NCBI GenBank assembly: GCA_002436415.1
Contig: DJMA01000002.1
Coordinates: 1-50,502, forward strand
From: Bdellovibrionaceae bacterium UBA6502
Lineage (GTDB): Bacteria > Bdellovibrionota > Bdellovibrionia > Bdellovibrionales > UBA840
Length of the DNA: 50,502 nucleotides
Reading direction: 5' to 3'
The notes under the pieces are model-generated. The model saw only the letters and a list, made by a program, of their open reading frames with translations, ran no database searches and was not told the DNA's origin. Positions 1 to 9,852 of this stretch are shown piece after piece. How positions within the stretch are numbered: the stretch's first letter is position 1; every line of letters begins with the position of its first letter. Both the position numbers and the translations under genes were made by a program.

Positions 1-83
1 GTCCCGTTTTTGGGGTACAGATCACAGATGGGGTTTTGTTTTTTATTTAGGACTATCTTTAAAAAACTTTAAGGTCTTAAAAT

Positions 84-2144
84 TTAGTTACACTGGTATA
101 GTTTTTCAGAAAACATCATAGGAACGAACTCATAGGTATTTGCTGCAAAAACTTGATTAAACACCATTTCGTTGTCACCATTCGAGGGCATCTCTAAGTT
201 TGGTCCCGTAAGCGCTGCCATATAGCTGCATTTTAATTTCTTCAGCTGAGAGTTCACCGCAGAAATCAACTGCTCAGGAGCCTTTCCAGAATTAACCAAA
301 GCCACCGTTGGCACTCCTAGCTTTGCGTTAACTGCATGCCCTACAATTCCCTCCAAAGCCAAATTCAAGAAACTTGCCGAGTTTTTTAACGGAAGCCTTT
401 TTTCTGACTTATCTAAACTAAGTCGCAATAACTTATCTACCAATTGAAGATAGAAGTTTAACGGGCGCGAAGTATAATCAAATCTTTTACATTCAATTGA
501 ATTTTTCGGCATTTCTTTCGAATAGACATGATGGTCGGTACAGTACATATCTGTTCTAGTTGGTTGCTTACCAGTGTAAGAATAAGCAATTGCCATCACA
601 TCATATTCTTCCACTTTTAAATCCCACTCGGTATAAGTGAACAAATAATCCATGATCGAAGCACTCTTTCTTTGGGCGTTAGCGAACATGCTTCCTCTGA
701 AATTATGTCGAAGACCAAGATTGTGGCCAAATTCATGAGCAACCACGGACTTGATATAGCTTTGCAAATAGGTTAATGCATCTATTTCTGGTGGATCTAA
801 CAATCCTTGCGCCAGCATATGCATATCATCATCGCTCATCATCTCACCACCATGCTCATGATTTTCTTCTTGTAAAGAGTCCATCATATGTTCGTCGCGA
901 AGTTCTGGATTAAAAGCATGAATGTCAAAACTTAAGTTCCCGCTACTTAAGGCTAAGGACTTAATTTCAGTTCCCGCCTGGAAGTTGCTATTGCTATTCG
1001 AAAAACCAAGTACTTTTTGTAACAAACTTGGGTCCTTATAAACATTGGCCGTTCTGAAAGTAATTGCAGGCCCTTGGATTAGCGCAGAACAGGCAATGTT
1101 TCTACCATTTGTTTTATCGTGTAAACAAGGACCGAAGCCTTCGTACCTAGCTACATTGAAAAGGTCCCACTCAATTACATTAAACCTAGGGTCTCCCGCC
1201 ATCACAATATTTTGCAAAGGAGAATCCACATCTACGTATTGAATCTTGATTGGACGTATTCCCATTAAGTTTTGAAAAACGCGATTCCACTCTTCCATTG
1301 CGCCTTCCACAGAAACCTTCATTACATCAGGAAAGTTTTTTGCATAAACTAAGATTTGAGGTTTACCCGATTGGTACAAATCAAAAGCCCTAACCGTTCC
1401 TAAGCTGGCATTTTGAGAAAGAAAATGCCCTACTCCCTTGGCTGGCATTCTTTGACGAAAATGCATTGAGTGACCTTTATTTTCTGTTAGGTACCAGCGA
1501 GTTAAGATCACCGCCTGATCATCTTTGCTTTTAGGATTTTGTACCGCTGTTTCCACATCAAAAACCAGATTAGGAGCCACGTAGTTAACACTTATCGTGC
1601 GATTAGAAACTACTTTATAATTACTTTTTTCATTGGTTAAAGCTTTGTACAGATTTAACTCAGCTCCTAAAGCTTCAAAATCAACTAATAATTGATTGTT
1701 CTTTTTGCTTAATACTGGAAACTCGGAAACCACTGCGTTTTCTTGTATTAACTGTAGGCTATTTGCTGTTTCTCTAATTTGTACATTGTAACTAGGAGTA
1801 GCAGAAAGCTTAAGCATACCTAAACCTTGATTTTTAGTAGCTCGAACAGAGATTACATTTGCTCCGAAGAAATATTTTTTATTAAAAAGCTCTCTTGAAA
1901 AACCGATCAATAAATCATTATTTACACCAAGAAACTGATCCTCCCCCAAGGCAGCCTCTTTTAAATCACTTGCTTTTGTTTTTTCAAAATAATCACGACT
2001 TACAACTGTGATCTCGCCATTTTCTCCCTTTGCTTGGTTTGTATTTGCCGCCAAATCAACTTGGCCCTCTAGAAACTCTGGATGCGGATTGGAGCAGCCT
2101 ACTAACGTCATGATTAGAGCTACTGGTAACAAAGCGTTTTTCAC
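84..2144 (-). CDS. Secreted zinc-dependent metalloprotease lipoprotein (metzincin-like)
   Basis: The N-terminus is a lipoprotein signal with the lipobox LVGCS, so the protein is probably acylated and exported. Around residues 467-477 it carries HEFGHNLGLRH, the extended HExxHxxGxxH zinc site of metzincin proteases, with a likely Met-turn (SIMDY) about 20 residues later. That pairing supports a catalytically active zinc endopeptidase acting at the envelope or outside the cell; the substrate cannot be read from sequence. The roughly 450 residues before the motif resemble the large N-terminal region of bacterial DUF5117/DUF4953-type metalloproteases. The start is GTG, preceded by a G-rich stretch (GGGGGG) that can act as a ribosome binding site. 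It is transcribed away from the ABC-F gene. The His/Met/Asp-rich insert around residue 420-435 could bind metal. Class is secure, exact family less so. Confidence 0.88.
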   Translation of the reverse strand: MKNALLPVALIMTLVGCSNPHPEFLEGQVDLAANTNQAKGENGEITVVSRDYFEKTKASDLKEAALGEDQFLGVNNDLLIGFSRELFNKKYFFGANVISVRATKNQGLGMLKLSATPSYNVQIRETANSLQLIQENAVVSEFPVLSKKNNQLLVDFEALGAELNLYKALTNEKSNYKVVSNRTISVNYVAPNLVFDVETAVQNPKSKDDQAVILTRWYLTENKGHSMHFRQRMPAKGVGHFLSQNASLGTVRAFDLYQSGKPQILVYAKNFPDVMKVSVEGAMEEWNRVFQNLMGIRPIKIQYVDVDSPLQNIVMAGDPRFNVIEWDLFNVARYEGFGPCLHDKTNGRNIACSALIQGPAITFRTANVYKDPSLLQKVLGFSNSNSNFQAGTEIKSLALSSGNLSFDIHAFNPELRDEHMMDSLQEENHEHGGEMMSDDDMHMLAQGLLDPPEIDALTYLQSYIKSVVAHEFGHNLGLRHNFRGSMFANAQRKSASIMDYLFTYTEWDLKVEEYDVMAIAYSYTGKQPTRTDMYCTDHHVYSKEMPKNSIECKRFDYTSRPLNFYLQLVDKLLRLSLDKSEKRLPLKNSASFLNLALEGIVGHAVNAKLGVPTVALVNSGKAPEQLISAVNSQLKKLKCSYMAALTGPNLEMPSNGDNEMVFNQVFAANTYEFVPMMFSEKLYQCN

Positions 2145-2560
2145 TTATCCCCCCTAAAGTGAAATGGCTCCCCCCCATGAGAACCGACATCTTTATAACA
2201 GTAAAAGATGGTGTATGTAAAAAAGAAAATATCTGGGTTTTACATAAGTCATGCTTATAGAGCACCTGCCTATTGCCATTATTTTGCTATTAAGAGGCCA
2301 AATTAGAAGTAAGTGTTTTGATTTACCTTTTTATAGGTAGTTTTTTACATGGTTAGTTTAAGGGATTAATTTGAAATAAGTTCATTGTAAAAACTGATAC
2401 CAGTTTATAAAAAAGCGCTGTTCATATTCATTTAATCTCAACAATGAAATTGCTCGGTATAGCAAAAGCAAATTGCCTGTTTTTTAACAAAAACCTCATC
2501 AAAGAGATCAGATACTTTGGATATTTTGACCCTCATTAGAAATTCCGATAAAAGATCTCC
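2145..2560. promoter_or_regulatory. Divergent intergenic region between metalloprotease and ABC-F genes
   Basis: This AT-rich 416-base stretch has no convincing gene and must hold the promoters of both flanking divergent genes. One weak sigma70-like candidate on the plus strand is TTGTAA (2385-2390) with TATAAA (2406-2411), 15 bases apart. A TTGACC at 2526 lies too close to the ABC-F start to be convincing. No riboswitch or strong hairpin was seen. Confidence 0.35.
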
Positions 2561-4396
2561 ATGTCTAACGCAAATGCTCAAATCCTCGTCCAAGCAAAAG
2601 AAATCACAAAATCATTCGGTGCTAAAAAGCTATACGCCAGTAGTAGCTTCTCCATTTTAGAAGGAGAAAAGCTTTGTCTTTATGGACCAAATGGAAGCGG
2701 CAAATCTAGTTTGTTCCGAATATTATCGGGAGAGTATGAAATCGACTCTGGAGAAATTTCGTGGCGCTCAGGAACCAACTACTCTTATCTGAAACAAAAT
2801 CTGGAAACTGATTTCACTAGCTCACTGAATGATTATGTTACACAACGAGAGCCCGAACTAAACCCCTGGGAAATTAAAAAAATTGCGAAGGGATTAGGTT
2901 TACTAGAGGAACACTTTTCAAAAAAAATTACCGAACTGAGCGGTGGCTATCGAATGCGTTTTTTTCTAAGCATTGAATTAGCAAGAGAACCAGATCTTTT
3001 ACTTCTTGATGAGCCCACGAACCATCTTGATTTAGAGAGTGTACTCTTTTTAGAGAACTATTTAGAAGAATACAAAAAATCCTTTATCCTCATATCTCAC
3101 GACCGAGAACTGATATTTAAAGTCTGTGACCAGAGCCTTGTGATAGATGATAATGAACTCATTAAGTTTCCTGATAAACTAGAGAAGTATTTTGAATTCG
3201 CCGAAAGCATGGAGGAGCAAAAGCAAAGAGAAAATGCCAAGGTTCTCCAAAAAAAGAAACATTTAGAGGATTTTATTAAGCGCTTCGGGGCAAAAGCTAC
3301 GAAAGCAAAGCAGGCAAAGTCCAAACAAAAACAAATTGATCGATTGGCTGATATACATAGTAAAAAAATATCCTACTTCCCAAAGGTCCCCATTCCTGAG
3401 GCCACAACTACTGGCAAGAATATTCTTGAAAGCAAGAGTAGTGGTTTGTCTTATCCAGGAAAAGAAGTTTTACAAGAATTTGAACTACAAATTTTTCGTT
3501 CGCAAAAAATTGCAATTCTTGGTGAAAATGGAGTAGGAAAAACCACACTTCTAAAATACCTTGCTGGTGTTTTAAAAGATAATTCCGGTGATAGCCCTCG
3601 CTATTACAAAAACTGTGAACCTGCCTATTTCGCTCAACACCTAGAAGACGAATTAGAGCCTGATAAGACTTTGTTTGAACAAGTCTCTAAAAAATGTTCT
3701 GTCGATATTTCAGACCAAGAAATAGCCGACACGCTAGGACACCTTGGTTTTTCTGATCTGGATTGGCAGAAAAAAATAGCAGTACTTAGTGGTGGTGAAA
3801 AAATGCGTGTGGTATTGGCTTGGGTCTTACTAAAGAAGTCAGCCTTTTTGCTACTGGATGAACCAACCAACCACTTAGATTTTCAAACCGTAGAAGCTTT
3901 GGCTGAGGCTTTAAAGGAAACCAATTCTTGTGTGGTTTTTGTAAGCCATGATCGAAGTTTCGTAAATAAAGTAGCGAAAAACATTTTTGAGATCACAGAA
4001 AAAAAATTGCAAATTTACCCAGGAAACTACCAAGACTATGTGGCTCAAAAACGCCTACAGAAGCCATCAAAAACAGAAACAAGTACCAGCTCGGTAAACA
4101 AAACAAAAGCTTCCAACGAAAAATTTAACTACAAGGAAGAAAAAAAGAAACTTGAAAAAGACAAAAGAGCTTTGCAGCAAAAAACAGAAAGCCTTGAACA
4201 AGAGATGGAAAAGCTGGAACAAGAAATTTTAGAACTTAATGAGCTTTTAAGTAAAGACTCTCAGCTTGCAAACAAGGAGAACATAGAACTCTTAAATAAA
4301 AAAGGAAGTCTGAAACAGGAAAAAGAAAATCAGTACTTTCAAGCTCTAGAAAATCTAGAAAAAACAGAAAAGCTAATTTGTGATCTAATTAACTGA
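2561..4396 (+). CDS. ABC-F family ATPase (Uup/YheS-like), ribosome-associated type
   Basis: Two ABC ATPase domains lie on one chain with no membrane segment, the ABC-F layout. Domain 1 has Walker A GPNGSGKSS (about residue 41), signature LSGGYR (126) and Walker B LLLLDEPTNHLD (about 146). Domain 2 has GENGVGKTT (321), LSGGEKM (409) and a second LLLDEPTNHLD. The Lys-rich linker between the domains and a Glu/Lys-rich coiled coil from about residue 515 to the end match Uup/YheS-type members. The family acts on ribosomes, resolving stalled or difficult translation; some members give antibiotic protection, but nothing here shows that. The 3' end overlaps the convergent transglycosylase gene by 12 bases. 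Confidence 0.9.
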   Translation: MSNANAQILVQAKEITKSFGAKKLYASSSFSILEGEKLCLYGPNGSGKSSLFRILSGEYEIDSGEISWRSGTNYSYLKQNLETDFTSSLNDYVTQREPELNPWEIKKIAKGLGLLEEHFSKKITELSGGYRMRFFLSIELAREPDLLLLDEPTNHLDLESVLFLENYLEEYKKSFILISHDRELIFKVCDQSLVIDDNELIKFPDKLEKYFEFAESMEEQKQRENAKVLQKKKHLEDFIKRFGAKATKAKQAKSKQKQIDRLADIHSKKISYFPKVPIPEATTTGKNILESKSSGLSYPGKEVLQEFELQIFRSQKIAILGENGVGKTTLLKYLAGVLKDNSGDSPRYYKNCEPAYFAQHLEDELEPDKTLFEQVSKKCSVDISDQEIADTLGHLGFSDLDWQKKIAVLSGGEKMRVVLAWVLLKKSAFLLLDEPTNHLDFQTVEALAEALKETNSCVVFVSHDRSFVNKVAKNIFEITEKKLQIYPGNYQDYVAQKRLQKPSKTETSTSSVNKTKASNEKFNYKEEKKKLEKDKRALQQKTESLEQEMEKLEQEILELNELLSKDSQLANKENIELLNKKGSLKQEKENQYFQALENLEKTEKLICDLIN

Positions 4397-5746
4397 GTCT
4401 TCGTCTAAGTCAGTCTTTTTGTTATCCAGATTTTTTAAAATTTCATAATAAGTTCGAATTCGACGTACGTATTTGACAGGCTCATATCCTCTTGCATACC
4501 CATACTTTAAGTTTCGATAGACTTTTTCTTTAGAGAGATAAGGTAGGTAAAACTTTATTTCTTTCCATGAATTTGGCTCTCCTCGACTTTGCCGAATTAA
4601 CCGACGAACATCAAAAATATGCCCCAAACCTACATTGTATGCAGCTAAACTCACCCAAGTCCTGTCAGGCTCTTTAATGCTTTTAGGAAGAGTTTTGTGT
4701 AAACTCAGCAAATACCTTACTCCCCCATCCACACTCTGCTCAGGCACCAATCGATTGACCTTCATTAACCTAGCAGTTTTTCTGGTTAACATCATCAAAC
4801 CGCGAACCCCCGTTGGACTAACTGCCCTTTCGTCCCAATGGCTTTCTTGGTAACTTACGGCAGCGATTAGCTCCCATGGAAAATTATATTTTTTAGCTGC
4901 TTTAACAAATATATCTTTGTACTTTGGTAGTCTTTCTAAAATTCTCTCGTTAAAAGTTTGGATATCAAAATGATTGAATTTGTAGTTGGAGTAGCCATAG
5001 TATTTTTCATACACATCCTCCAACTTGCCACTTTCTAAAAAGTCGAACATCCATTTATCAAGCTGCTCTTTTAGCTTTTTATTTTTAGGATCAATAACCC
5101 AGGCTAAACTTTGAGATTTTTGAATTGGCCCTAGGTTAATTAAATTTTCAGTGAATTTTCTTTGTAGTTGGTAAATGTGTTCATCACTGACAGTGCAATC
5201 AATTTCTTGGTTTTCAACTCGGTCCAATAAATCTTCTGTATTGGTATCCTGCTTTTGCCAATACTCTAAATCAAAACCAGCTTCCTGCAAACTACTTACA
5301 TAAGTAGAATTATTCACAACAAAAAGTTTCTTCCCTAAAAAACTCGATTCTTTCTTTGCTTGAATACGTACCCCTTTGCGGCAGATCAAAAGCTCTTTGG
5401 TCTGCGCATATACAGGCCCAAATTGCCAGTTAGCTCTCATGCGCTCTTCAGTCACGCTAATTCCCGAGGCAATCACATCCACCTTATTTTTGTCTAAAAG
5501 TGATTTCATCTCGGAGATATTGCTAGCGGTTAAAAGCTTAAGTTTACGGCCACTTGCTTCAGCGAAGGCCTTAAGTAGCTCGTACTCAAAACCACTTTTA
5601 TCGTCATAGCGATCAAAATAATAGGTCGTAGGAGAGTTTTTTGTAACGGCTACGAGCTGTGAATCAGGGCTAAAACTTGTGAACAGTTTATTAAAATCGC
5701 AGGATACATTAAAGGCTAACAAAAACAAAAGGACAGAAGCTTTCAT
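4385..5746 (-). CDS. MltF-like membrane-bound lytic murein transglycosylase
   Basis: The N-terminus is a short signal ending in a lipobox-like NVSC, so a lipoprotein is likely. Residues about 30-255 form a family 3 solute-binding domain (pattern FDRYDDKSGFEYELLKAFAE), and residues about 275-400 form a lysozyme-like SLT domain with the catalytic Glu near residue 300 in SYQESHW, followed by SPTGVRGLMMLT. This two-domain order is that of MltF, which cleaves peptidoglycan with 1,6-anhydro ring formation and is modulated by its binding domain. Length (453 residues) fits the family. It probably works in wall turnover; in a predator it might also act on prey wall, but that is speculation. Confidence 0.9.
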   Translation of the reverse strand: MKASVLLFLLAFNVSCDFNKLFTSFSPDSQLVAVTKNSPTTYYFDRYDDKSGFEYELLKAFAEASGRKLKLLTASNISEMKSLLDKNKVDVIASGISVTEERMRANWQFGPVYAQTKELLICRKGVRIQAKKESSFLGKKLFVVNNSTYVSSLQEAGFDLEYWQKQDTNTEDLLDRVENQEIDCTVSDEHIYQLQRKFTENLINLGPIQKSQSLAWVIDPKNKKLKEQLDKWMFDFLESGKLEDVYEKYYGYSNYKFNHFDIQTFNERILERLPKYKDIFVKAAKKYNFPWELIAAVSYQESHWDERAVSPTGVRGLMMLTRKTARLMKVNRLVPEQSVDGGVRYLLSLHKTLPKSIKEPDRTWVSLAAYNVGLGHIFDVRRLIRQSRGEPNSWKEIKFYLPYLSKEKVYRNLKYGYARGYEPVKYVRRIRTYYEILKNLDNKKTDLDEDSVN

Positions 5747-5813
5747 ATCGCTCTATCCTAACATTTTGTCTGGACACTCAACAAGTGAATTCATGTTTAT
5801 AATGGACTCAGTT

Positions 5814-7364
5814 TTATTGGACAAAAATATTTTGTCCAAAGGCCCTACCAACCACTGCATTGCCATTAATGTCCGTTGTGGTAACAGCCTCAACCGTTAA
5901 ACAACGATTTAGTTCGGCGCATGACTTTGCGATCCTAGCCCCTTCTTTACGGTGGTCAGGTCCAACGATAGCATCATTAAAATCTGCCTCCGGACTTAGA
6001 GCCATACTCACCGAAAAATCGGTTGGATCATAACCAGAGCTTTCAGCAATCACTATGGAACTCAAATTTCCAGAGTAGTTATTTATATTATAAGCTAATT
6101 TTGAACCCCAATCGGAATCTGTATCGGCCCAAGAAGATTTTGCTTTTTTCGTTATCAGCATATCAAGACGCCCCATTGAATCTGGACAAGTAGAACTGCC
6201 ACATTGATTTAAAGCATAGGCTTGAAGATCCGTAGGTCCCGACATATGTTTTACGGTATTGTAATAGTCCAATACCAGTGCCCTATAACGCCATAAATTT
6301 CGATTGGACTGACCGTCCTCATTGCCATCCGCGTTACCACTGTGACTTCCCATTATATCAAAACCCATTGCCGTGGAGGCTATTACCAACAAAACATCAT
6401 AAAGTTCTTTTGCATCATCAACATCTAGATAATTCCCGGTACTGGTATCAATGGCTGAAATTCTTTGAATGGAATCCAATACATAGTTTGTAATCTTAAG
6501 TTTTTGATCCGCTGATAAATTATCGATGATAGATTTCCTTACTGAAGTGGTATAATCTTGAAACAAATCCACAACACTAATTTCATTCCCATGAGAATCA
6601 GTTACGCTTAAAACTGGATCAGCCAAATTAATTGCCTGGCCAATCGGTGCCTCTGCCACTGCAAAATTATTAAAAAGCTCTAGATCTTGCGCTTTTTCAT
6701 TAAAATAATTAGCTAACATCTTAAGGCCTGAACCTTCATTTAAGATTAAGTCTTGAGATGAATTTCTTGCCGGTGCTTTACCAAAAGAAAAGTTTTTTGC
6801 AATCATACTTCCCAATTTTTCTAGAGGCCCTGAAGGACTAAAGTCTTTGATTTGAAATTGTATTTTACTCGGGTTTACTTGTACCACAGTTGCCGCACAA
6901 ATCTCTTCGTCAGAATCTGGTCGATTTAAACAATACTCCGCTTCGGTCCCACAAAAAGCGGCACCTCCCATCGAGGTATCTGAACCAGCCCAACGAATGA
7001 GACGCCCGTTATCATCGCAAGGAATTGTATCTACAGAGACAGCTAAGCCTCTTGATGCTATGTAAGCCGATACTTCGTCTTTAGACAAACTAGAGCCATC
7101 AATATCATCGCCTTCTTGTTTGTACATCTGCTCTAGAGCTGTATTGGCCATTTCTTTTGATTGACCAAAAGACTTTGCCAATGACTCTGTGACACTCATC
7201 ATCTGATAAGCTTCGCGAACTCGATTTAAATAATTGGCCTGGTTTACAGAGTAAATAGATAAAGTGCTCATAGTGAATGCCAACATTCCTGATATAATCA
7301 ATACCAAGACAAGCAACTCACCGGATTCATCTTTTGAGATTTTCTTCCAAAACGTATTAGTCAT
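5814..7364 (-). CDS. Type IV pilus PilX-like minor pilin-like protein
   Basis: The N-terminus has a basic stretch, then DESG followed by a long hydrophobic helix (ELLVLVLIISGMLAFTM), as in prepilin-like proteins. Unlike classic pilins it lacks the Glu five residues after the cleavage Gly, as PilX-type minor pilins do. The remaining roughly 450 residues are a large, acidic, Ser/Asn-rich domain with a few cysteines (GTEAEYC, NQCGSSTCPD), probably periplasmic or surface-exposed. ATG at 7364 is preferred because GGAAAG lies 7 bases upstream; a second ATG at 7379 has no good site. It lies downstream of a prepilin gene on the same strand, so both may belong to one pilus or pseudopilus tip. Function beyond that is not recognised. 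Confidence 0.6.
   Translation of the reverse strand: MTNTFWKKISKDESGELLVLVLIISGMLAFTMSTLSIYSVNQANYLNRVREAYQMMSVTESLAKSFGQSKEMANTALEQMYKQEGDDIDGSSLSKDEVSAYIASRGLAVSVDTIPCDDNGRLIRWAGSDTSMGGAAFCGTEAEYCLNRPDSDEEICAATVVQVNPSKIQFQIKDFSPSGPLEKLGSMIAKNFSFGKAPARNSSQDLILNEGSGLKMLANYFNEKAQDLELFNNFAVAEAPIGQAINLADPVLSVTDSHGNEISVVDLFQDYTTSVRKSIIDNLSADQKLKITNYVLDSIQRISAIDTSTGNYLDVDDAKELYDVLLVIASTAMGFDIMGSHSGNADGNEDGQSNRNLWRYRALVLDYYNTVKHMSGPTDLQAYALNQCGSSTCPDSMGRLDMLITKKAKSSWADTDSDWGSKLAYNINNYSGNLSSIVIAESSGYDPTDFSVSMALSPEADFNDAIVGPDHRKEGARIAKSCAELNRCLTVEAVTTTDINGNAVVGRAFGQNIFVQ
5817..5839. repeat. Perfect 10-base inverted repeat with 3-base loop
   Basis: TTGGACAAAA and TTTTGTCCAA flank the loop ATA, inside the last codons of the PilX-like gene and next to its stop codon. 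There is no T-run on either side in the direction of transcription, so it is not a clear intrinsic terminator. It could stabilise the 3' end of the transcript or bind a dimeric protein. Confidence 0.5.
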
Positions 7365-7639
7365 AGGCTTACTTTCCATACTGTATTTTAAACTAAAAGC
7401 TTAATTTCCACCATTTATTAACATTTAGCGACTCATTTTGAGCCATCAAAATTATATTCTAGCACTTATTAGCAATTTATATTCCTCTGCCTTAAGCTGC
7501 TTTAAACTAGATAGCAATTTAAAGCTTTTGGCAAAAAACTCCTTTTTTACTTCAGTAACATAAAACACTTTTCACTACCGCCTTAACATGCAAAATAAAA
7601 AGTTAGAATCTCTATCTAGTTTGGCAATACAAAATAGTT

Positions 7640-8509
7640 TTATTCCGTATAATCCAAACCAAGTAAAACTGGTGGAGCAAGGTAGCGATAGTAATAAATA
7701 TTTCCATGCAAACCAGATCTTAAAGTCATATTGTAATTTGAGTTTCTTAGCTGAACCAATATCTGCATAGAAACATCGCGATAAAAACGATTCACATCCG
7801 CTTCTGTACCGAGATCATCAGGGTGACGCCACTCAAGTCGACCTTCATTTAATCGGATAAAGTACCTAGCCGAAACATTAATAGAATAATGACTATTAGC
7901 TACCGAATTCGCACCTTGATCAAATCTAACAATGCGATCATACCAACTTGAATTTGCAAAATTCTCCGCACCATCAGCTCCAACCCAATCAGAGCCATTG
8001 TTTTTAGTACGAAAAAATATAACCTTTCCCATAATTCCACGAGTATTATAAACATCGTCCACAGTTGCAGTAGAAACATCTAAAAGATCATGCATGCTTG
8101 CGATTGATATAACACCAGATCTAGTTTCTCCAGTACCACCATCGGAAAACTCTTTTTTATAGGTAATGAATCGAACTGGTGTATAAGTAGTTTCAATTGG
8201 ATCACTAGCACCAATTTGTGCAGCAGCGGTCGATGCTACCGAATAAGAAATCGCCTGAGTAGCTGACTGTAAATTTGCTTTGGTATGGTAAGCGGTCCAC
8301 AACAAGGACTCTTGAGCGGTATTTTGTTCGACCACCACACGAAAATTATCCATCAAAAAAATATAGATCGAGGAAGCTCCAATCGCCACCACCCCAGATA
8401 AACCTGATGCGATCATTAACTCTGTTAAATTAAAGCCAGACTCATCCTTCAAAGACCTCTTTGAAAAATGAAAAATCTTAGATGTTAAATACTTAAATAT
8501 GTTTTTCAT
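7640..8509 (-). CDS. Type IV prepilin-like protein (PilW-like minor pilin)
   Basis: The N-terminal segment contains KDESG followed by FNLTELMIASGLSG, a textbook class III prepilin signal: cleavage after Gly, Phe at +1 and Glu at +5, then a hydrophobic helix. It should be processed by prepilin peptidase and assembled with pilus or type II pseudopilus components. The body (about 240 residues) is not recognised in detail but has the size of PilW-type minor pilins. ATG at 8509 is chosen because AGTGAGATATAC precedes it; an upstream TTG (8524) is less likely. The PilX-like gene follows after about 275 bases on the same strand. Confidence 0.75.
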   Translation of the reverse strand: MKNIFKYLTSKIFHFSKRSLKDESGFNLTELMIASGLSGVVAIGASSIYIFLMDNFRVVVEQNTAQESLLWTAYHTKANLQSATQAISYSVASTAAAQIGASDPIETTYTPVRFITYKKEFSDGGTGETRSGVISIASMHDLLDVSTATVDDVYNTRGIMGKVIFFRTKNNGSDWVGADGAENFANSSWYDRIVRFDQGANSVANSHYSINVSARYFIRLNEGRLEWRHPDDLGTEADVNRFYRDVSMQILVQLRNSNYNMTLRSGLHGNIYYYRYLAPPVLLGLDYTE

Positions 8510-8646
8510 GTATATCTCACTCAATTTAAACCTACTCTTTTATCGGTCTAACATTAACTAGACTTAAGAATAAATTAAATGGAATTAATATATACTAGAA
8601 AATTCTAAGTATTATGTTTCACTATCAAATTTTGAATTAAAATGGA

Positions 8647-9126
8647 TTAACTTCTTGTTAGATCTTTTCTTTTTAGACGAAGTTCTCGACGATTTTCTGC
8701 CTTTTCAAAACGAATTTTTTGTTTTTCGGTTTCCGGCTCAACTTGTCGAATGATTGTAGGTCGTTTGTGAGAATCCAAGGCTACAAATGTCAGATAAGCT
8801 GTAGCTGTGTGGTAGTTTTCACCTGTAATTGGGTTTTCGGAATCTACCCTAACTCCAACCTCCATAGAGGTATTAAAAACTCGGTTTACTGAAGCTTTTA
8901 AATTTACCACCCAACCCAGTTGTGCTGGAGCGATAAAGTCTAATCCGTCGATCGATGCCGTCACAACTGGCTTACCAGCGTGTCTTTGGGCGCTGATTGC
9001 TGCCGCAATATCGATCCAACTCATGATTTTACCACCAAAAACGGTTCCTAATTGGTTGGTATGAGAAGGGAGAACCAACTCAGTCATTATTACTTGCGAT
9101 TCGCTAACAACCTTTGATTCTCCCAT
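8647..9126 (-). CDS. Acyl-CoA thioesterase, hotdog fold (YciA/BACH type)
   Basis: The 159-residue protein has the single-hotdog pattern of acyl-CoA hydrolases: LVLPSHTNQLGTVFGGKIMSW near the N-terminus (helix and catalytic Asn/Gly region) and a conserved TASIDGLDF strand. Such enzymes release free fatty acid and CoA in the cytosol. The last 35 residues are strongly basic and charged (RFEKAENRRELRLKRKDL), a tail seen in this subgroup. It stands alone between pilin and regulator genes, so the physiological acyl chain cannot be inferred. Confidence 0.9.
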   Translation of the reverse strand: MGESKVVSESQVIMTELVLPSHTNQLGTVFGGKIMSWIDIAAAISAQRHAGKPVVTASIDGLDFIAPAQLGWVVNLKASVNRVFNTSMEVGVRVDSENPITGENYHTATAYLTFVALDSHKRPTIIRQVEPETEKQKIRFEKAENRRELRLKRKDLTRS

Positions 9127-9162
9127 ATATTTCCTTTAACTTTTAACTTGATCTAAAATTAA

Positions 9163-9579
9163 TTAGAAACCTGTTCCGATGTCACCACCGTTACCGTTTC
9201 CAGTACCTGTGTTACCACCGAAATTAATGTTTGCGCTACCCGCAGTCAAGTTAGTTGCATCAGACTCTCTGTTTTGTAGGTTGTTCTGAGGCATTTGTTG
9301 AATATTGTTTACAGCCGGGTTAATCCCTTGCGGACGAACCACTGCATTTTGTGCTGGCGTTTCAACAAAAGACTGGTAAGGCATACACCATACGATCAAC
9401 TGCGCACGGGACTTAACGTTCATTTTTTTGTAAATGTTTGTTAAGTGAAACTTTACTGTCTTCTCGGTTACGAATAATTGGTTCGCAACTTCCTTGTTTG
9501 ATAGACCCTTCACGACTAATTCTGCGACTTCAGCCTCTCTGTTAGAAAGACCTTTTTGAGTGAGGACATCTCTGAGCAT
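9163..9579 (-). CDS. Small LuxR-type DNA-binding protein without receiver domain
   Basis: Residues about 8-68 form a GerE/LuxR helix-turn-helix: LSNREAEVAELVVKGLSNKE followed by VANQLFVTEKTVKFHLTNIY. There is no receiver or ligand domain before it; the HTH starts almost at the N-terminus. The C-terminal 60 residues are Asn/Gln/Gly-rich and end in a low-complexity run (GNTGTGNGNGGDIGTGF), likely disordered. It probably regulates transcription; targets are unknown. It is divergent from the cheY-cheX-HD-GYP operon, with 273 bases between them, so it may control that operon, but this is only positional. Confidence 0.85.
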   Translation of the reverse strand: MLRDVLTQKGLSNREAEVAELVVKGLSNKEVANQLFVTEKTVKFHLTNIYKKMNVKSRAQLIVWCMPYQSFVETPAQNAVVRPQGINPAVNNIQQMPQNNLQNRESDATNLTAGSANINFGGNTGTGNGNGGDIGTGF

Positions 9580-9852
9580 CCTTGCTCCCTCCCAATAAAT
9601 AAAGGTTAATAAATCGATACGACTTCCTATCTAAAAGTCTGACAGTATCTACTTGATACATCAAGAAATTGGACTCGAGTTTTCTTAAAACTAGACCGAA
9701 TAGTTATATGTAAAGGGAGGTCGTTTAGACCTTAGGGAAGAAAAGGTTTAGGTTTCAATGGTTTAGCCTAAGTTTGTTGTTAGAATAAAATATCAACCAG
9801 AGACTAGACCAAAGGACTTAGTTAATTTTTTGTAAAAGCAAAAGGAGTAAAA

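Noticed and set aside
2056..2265. A minus-strand frame of 69 residues overlapping the metalloprotease start.
   Set aside because: No domain, poor composition, and overlaps the signal peptide codons of the real gene in another frame.
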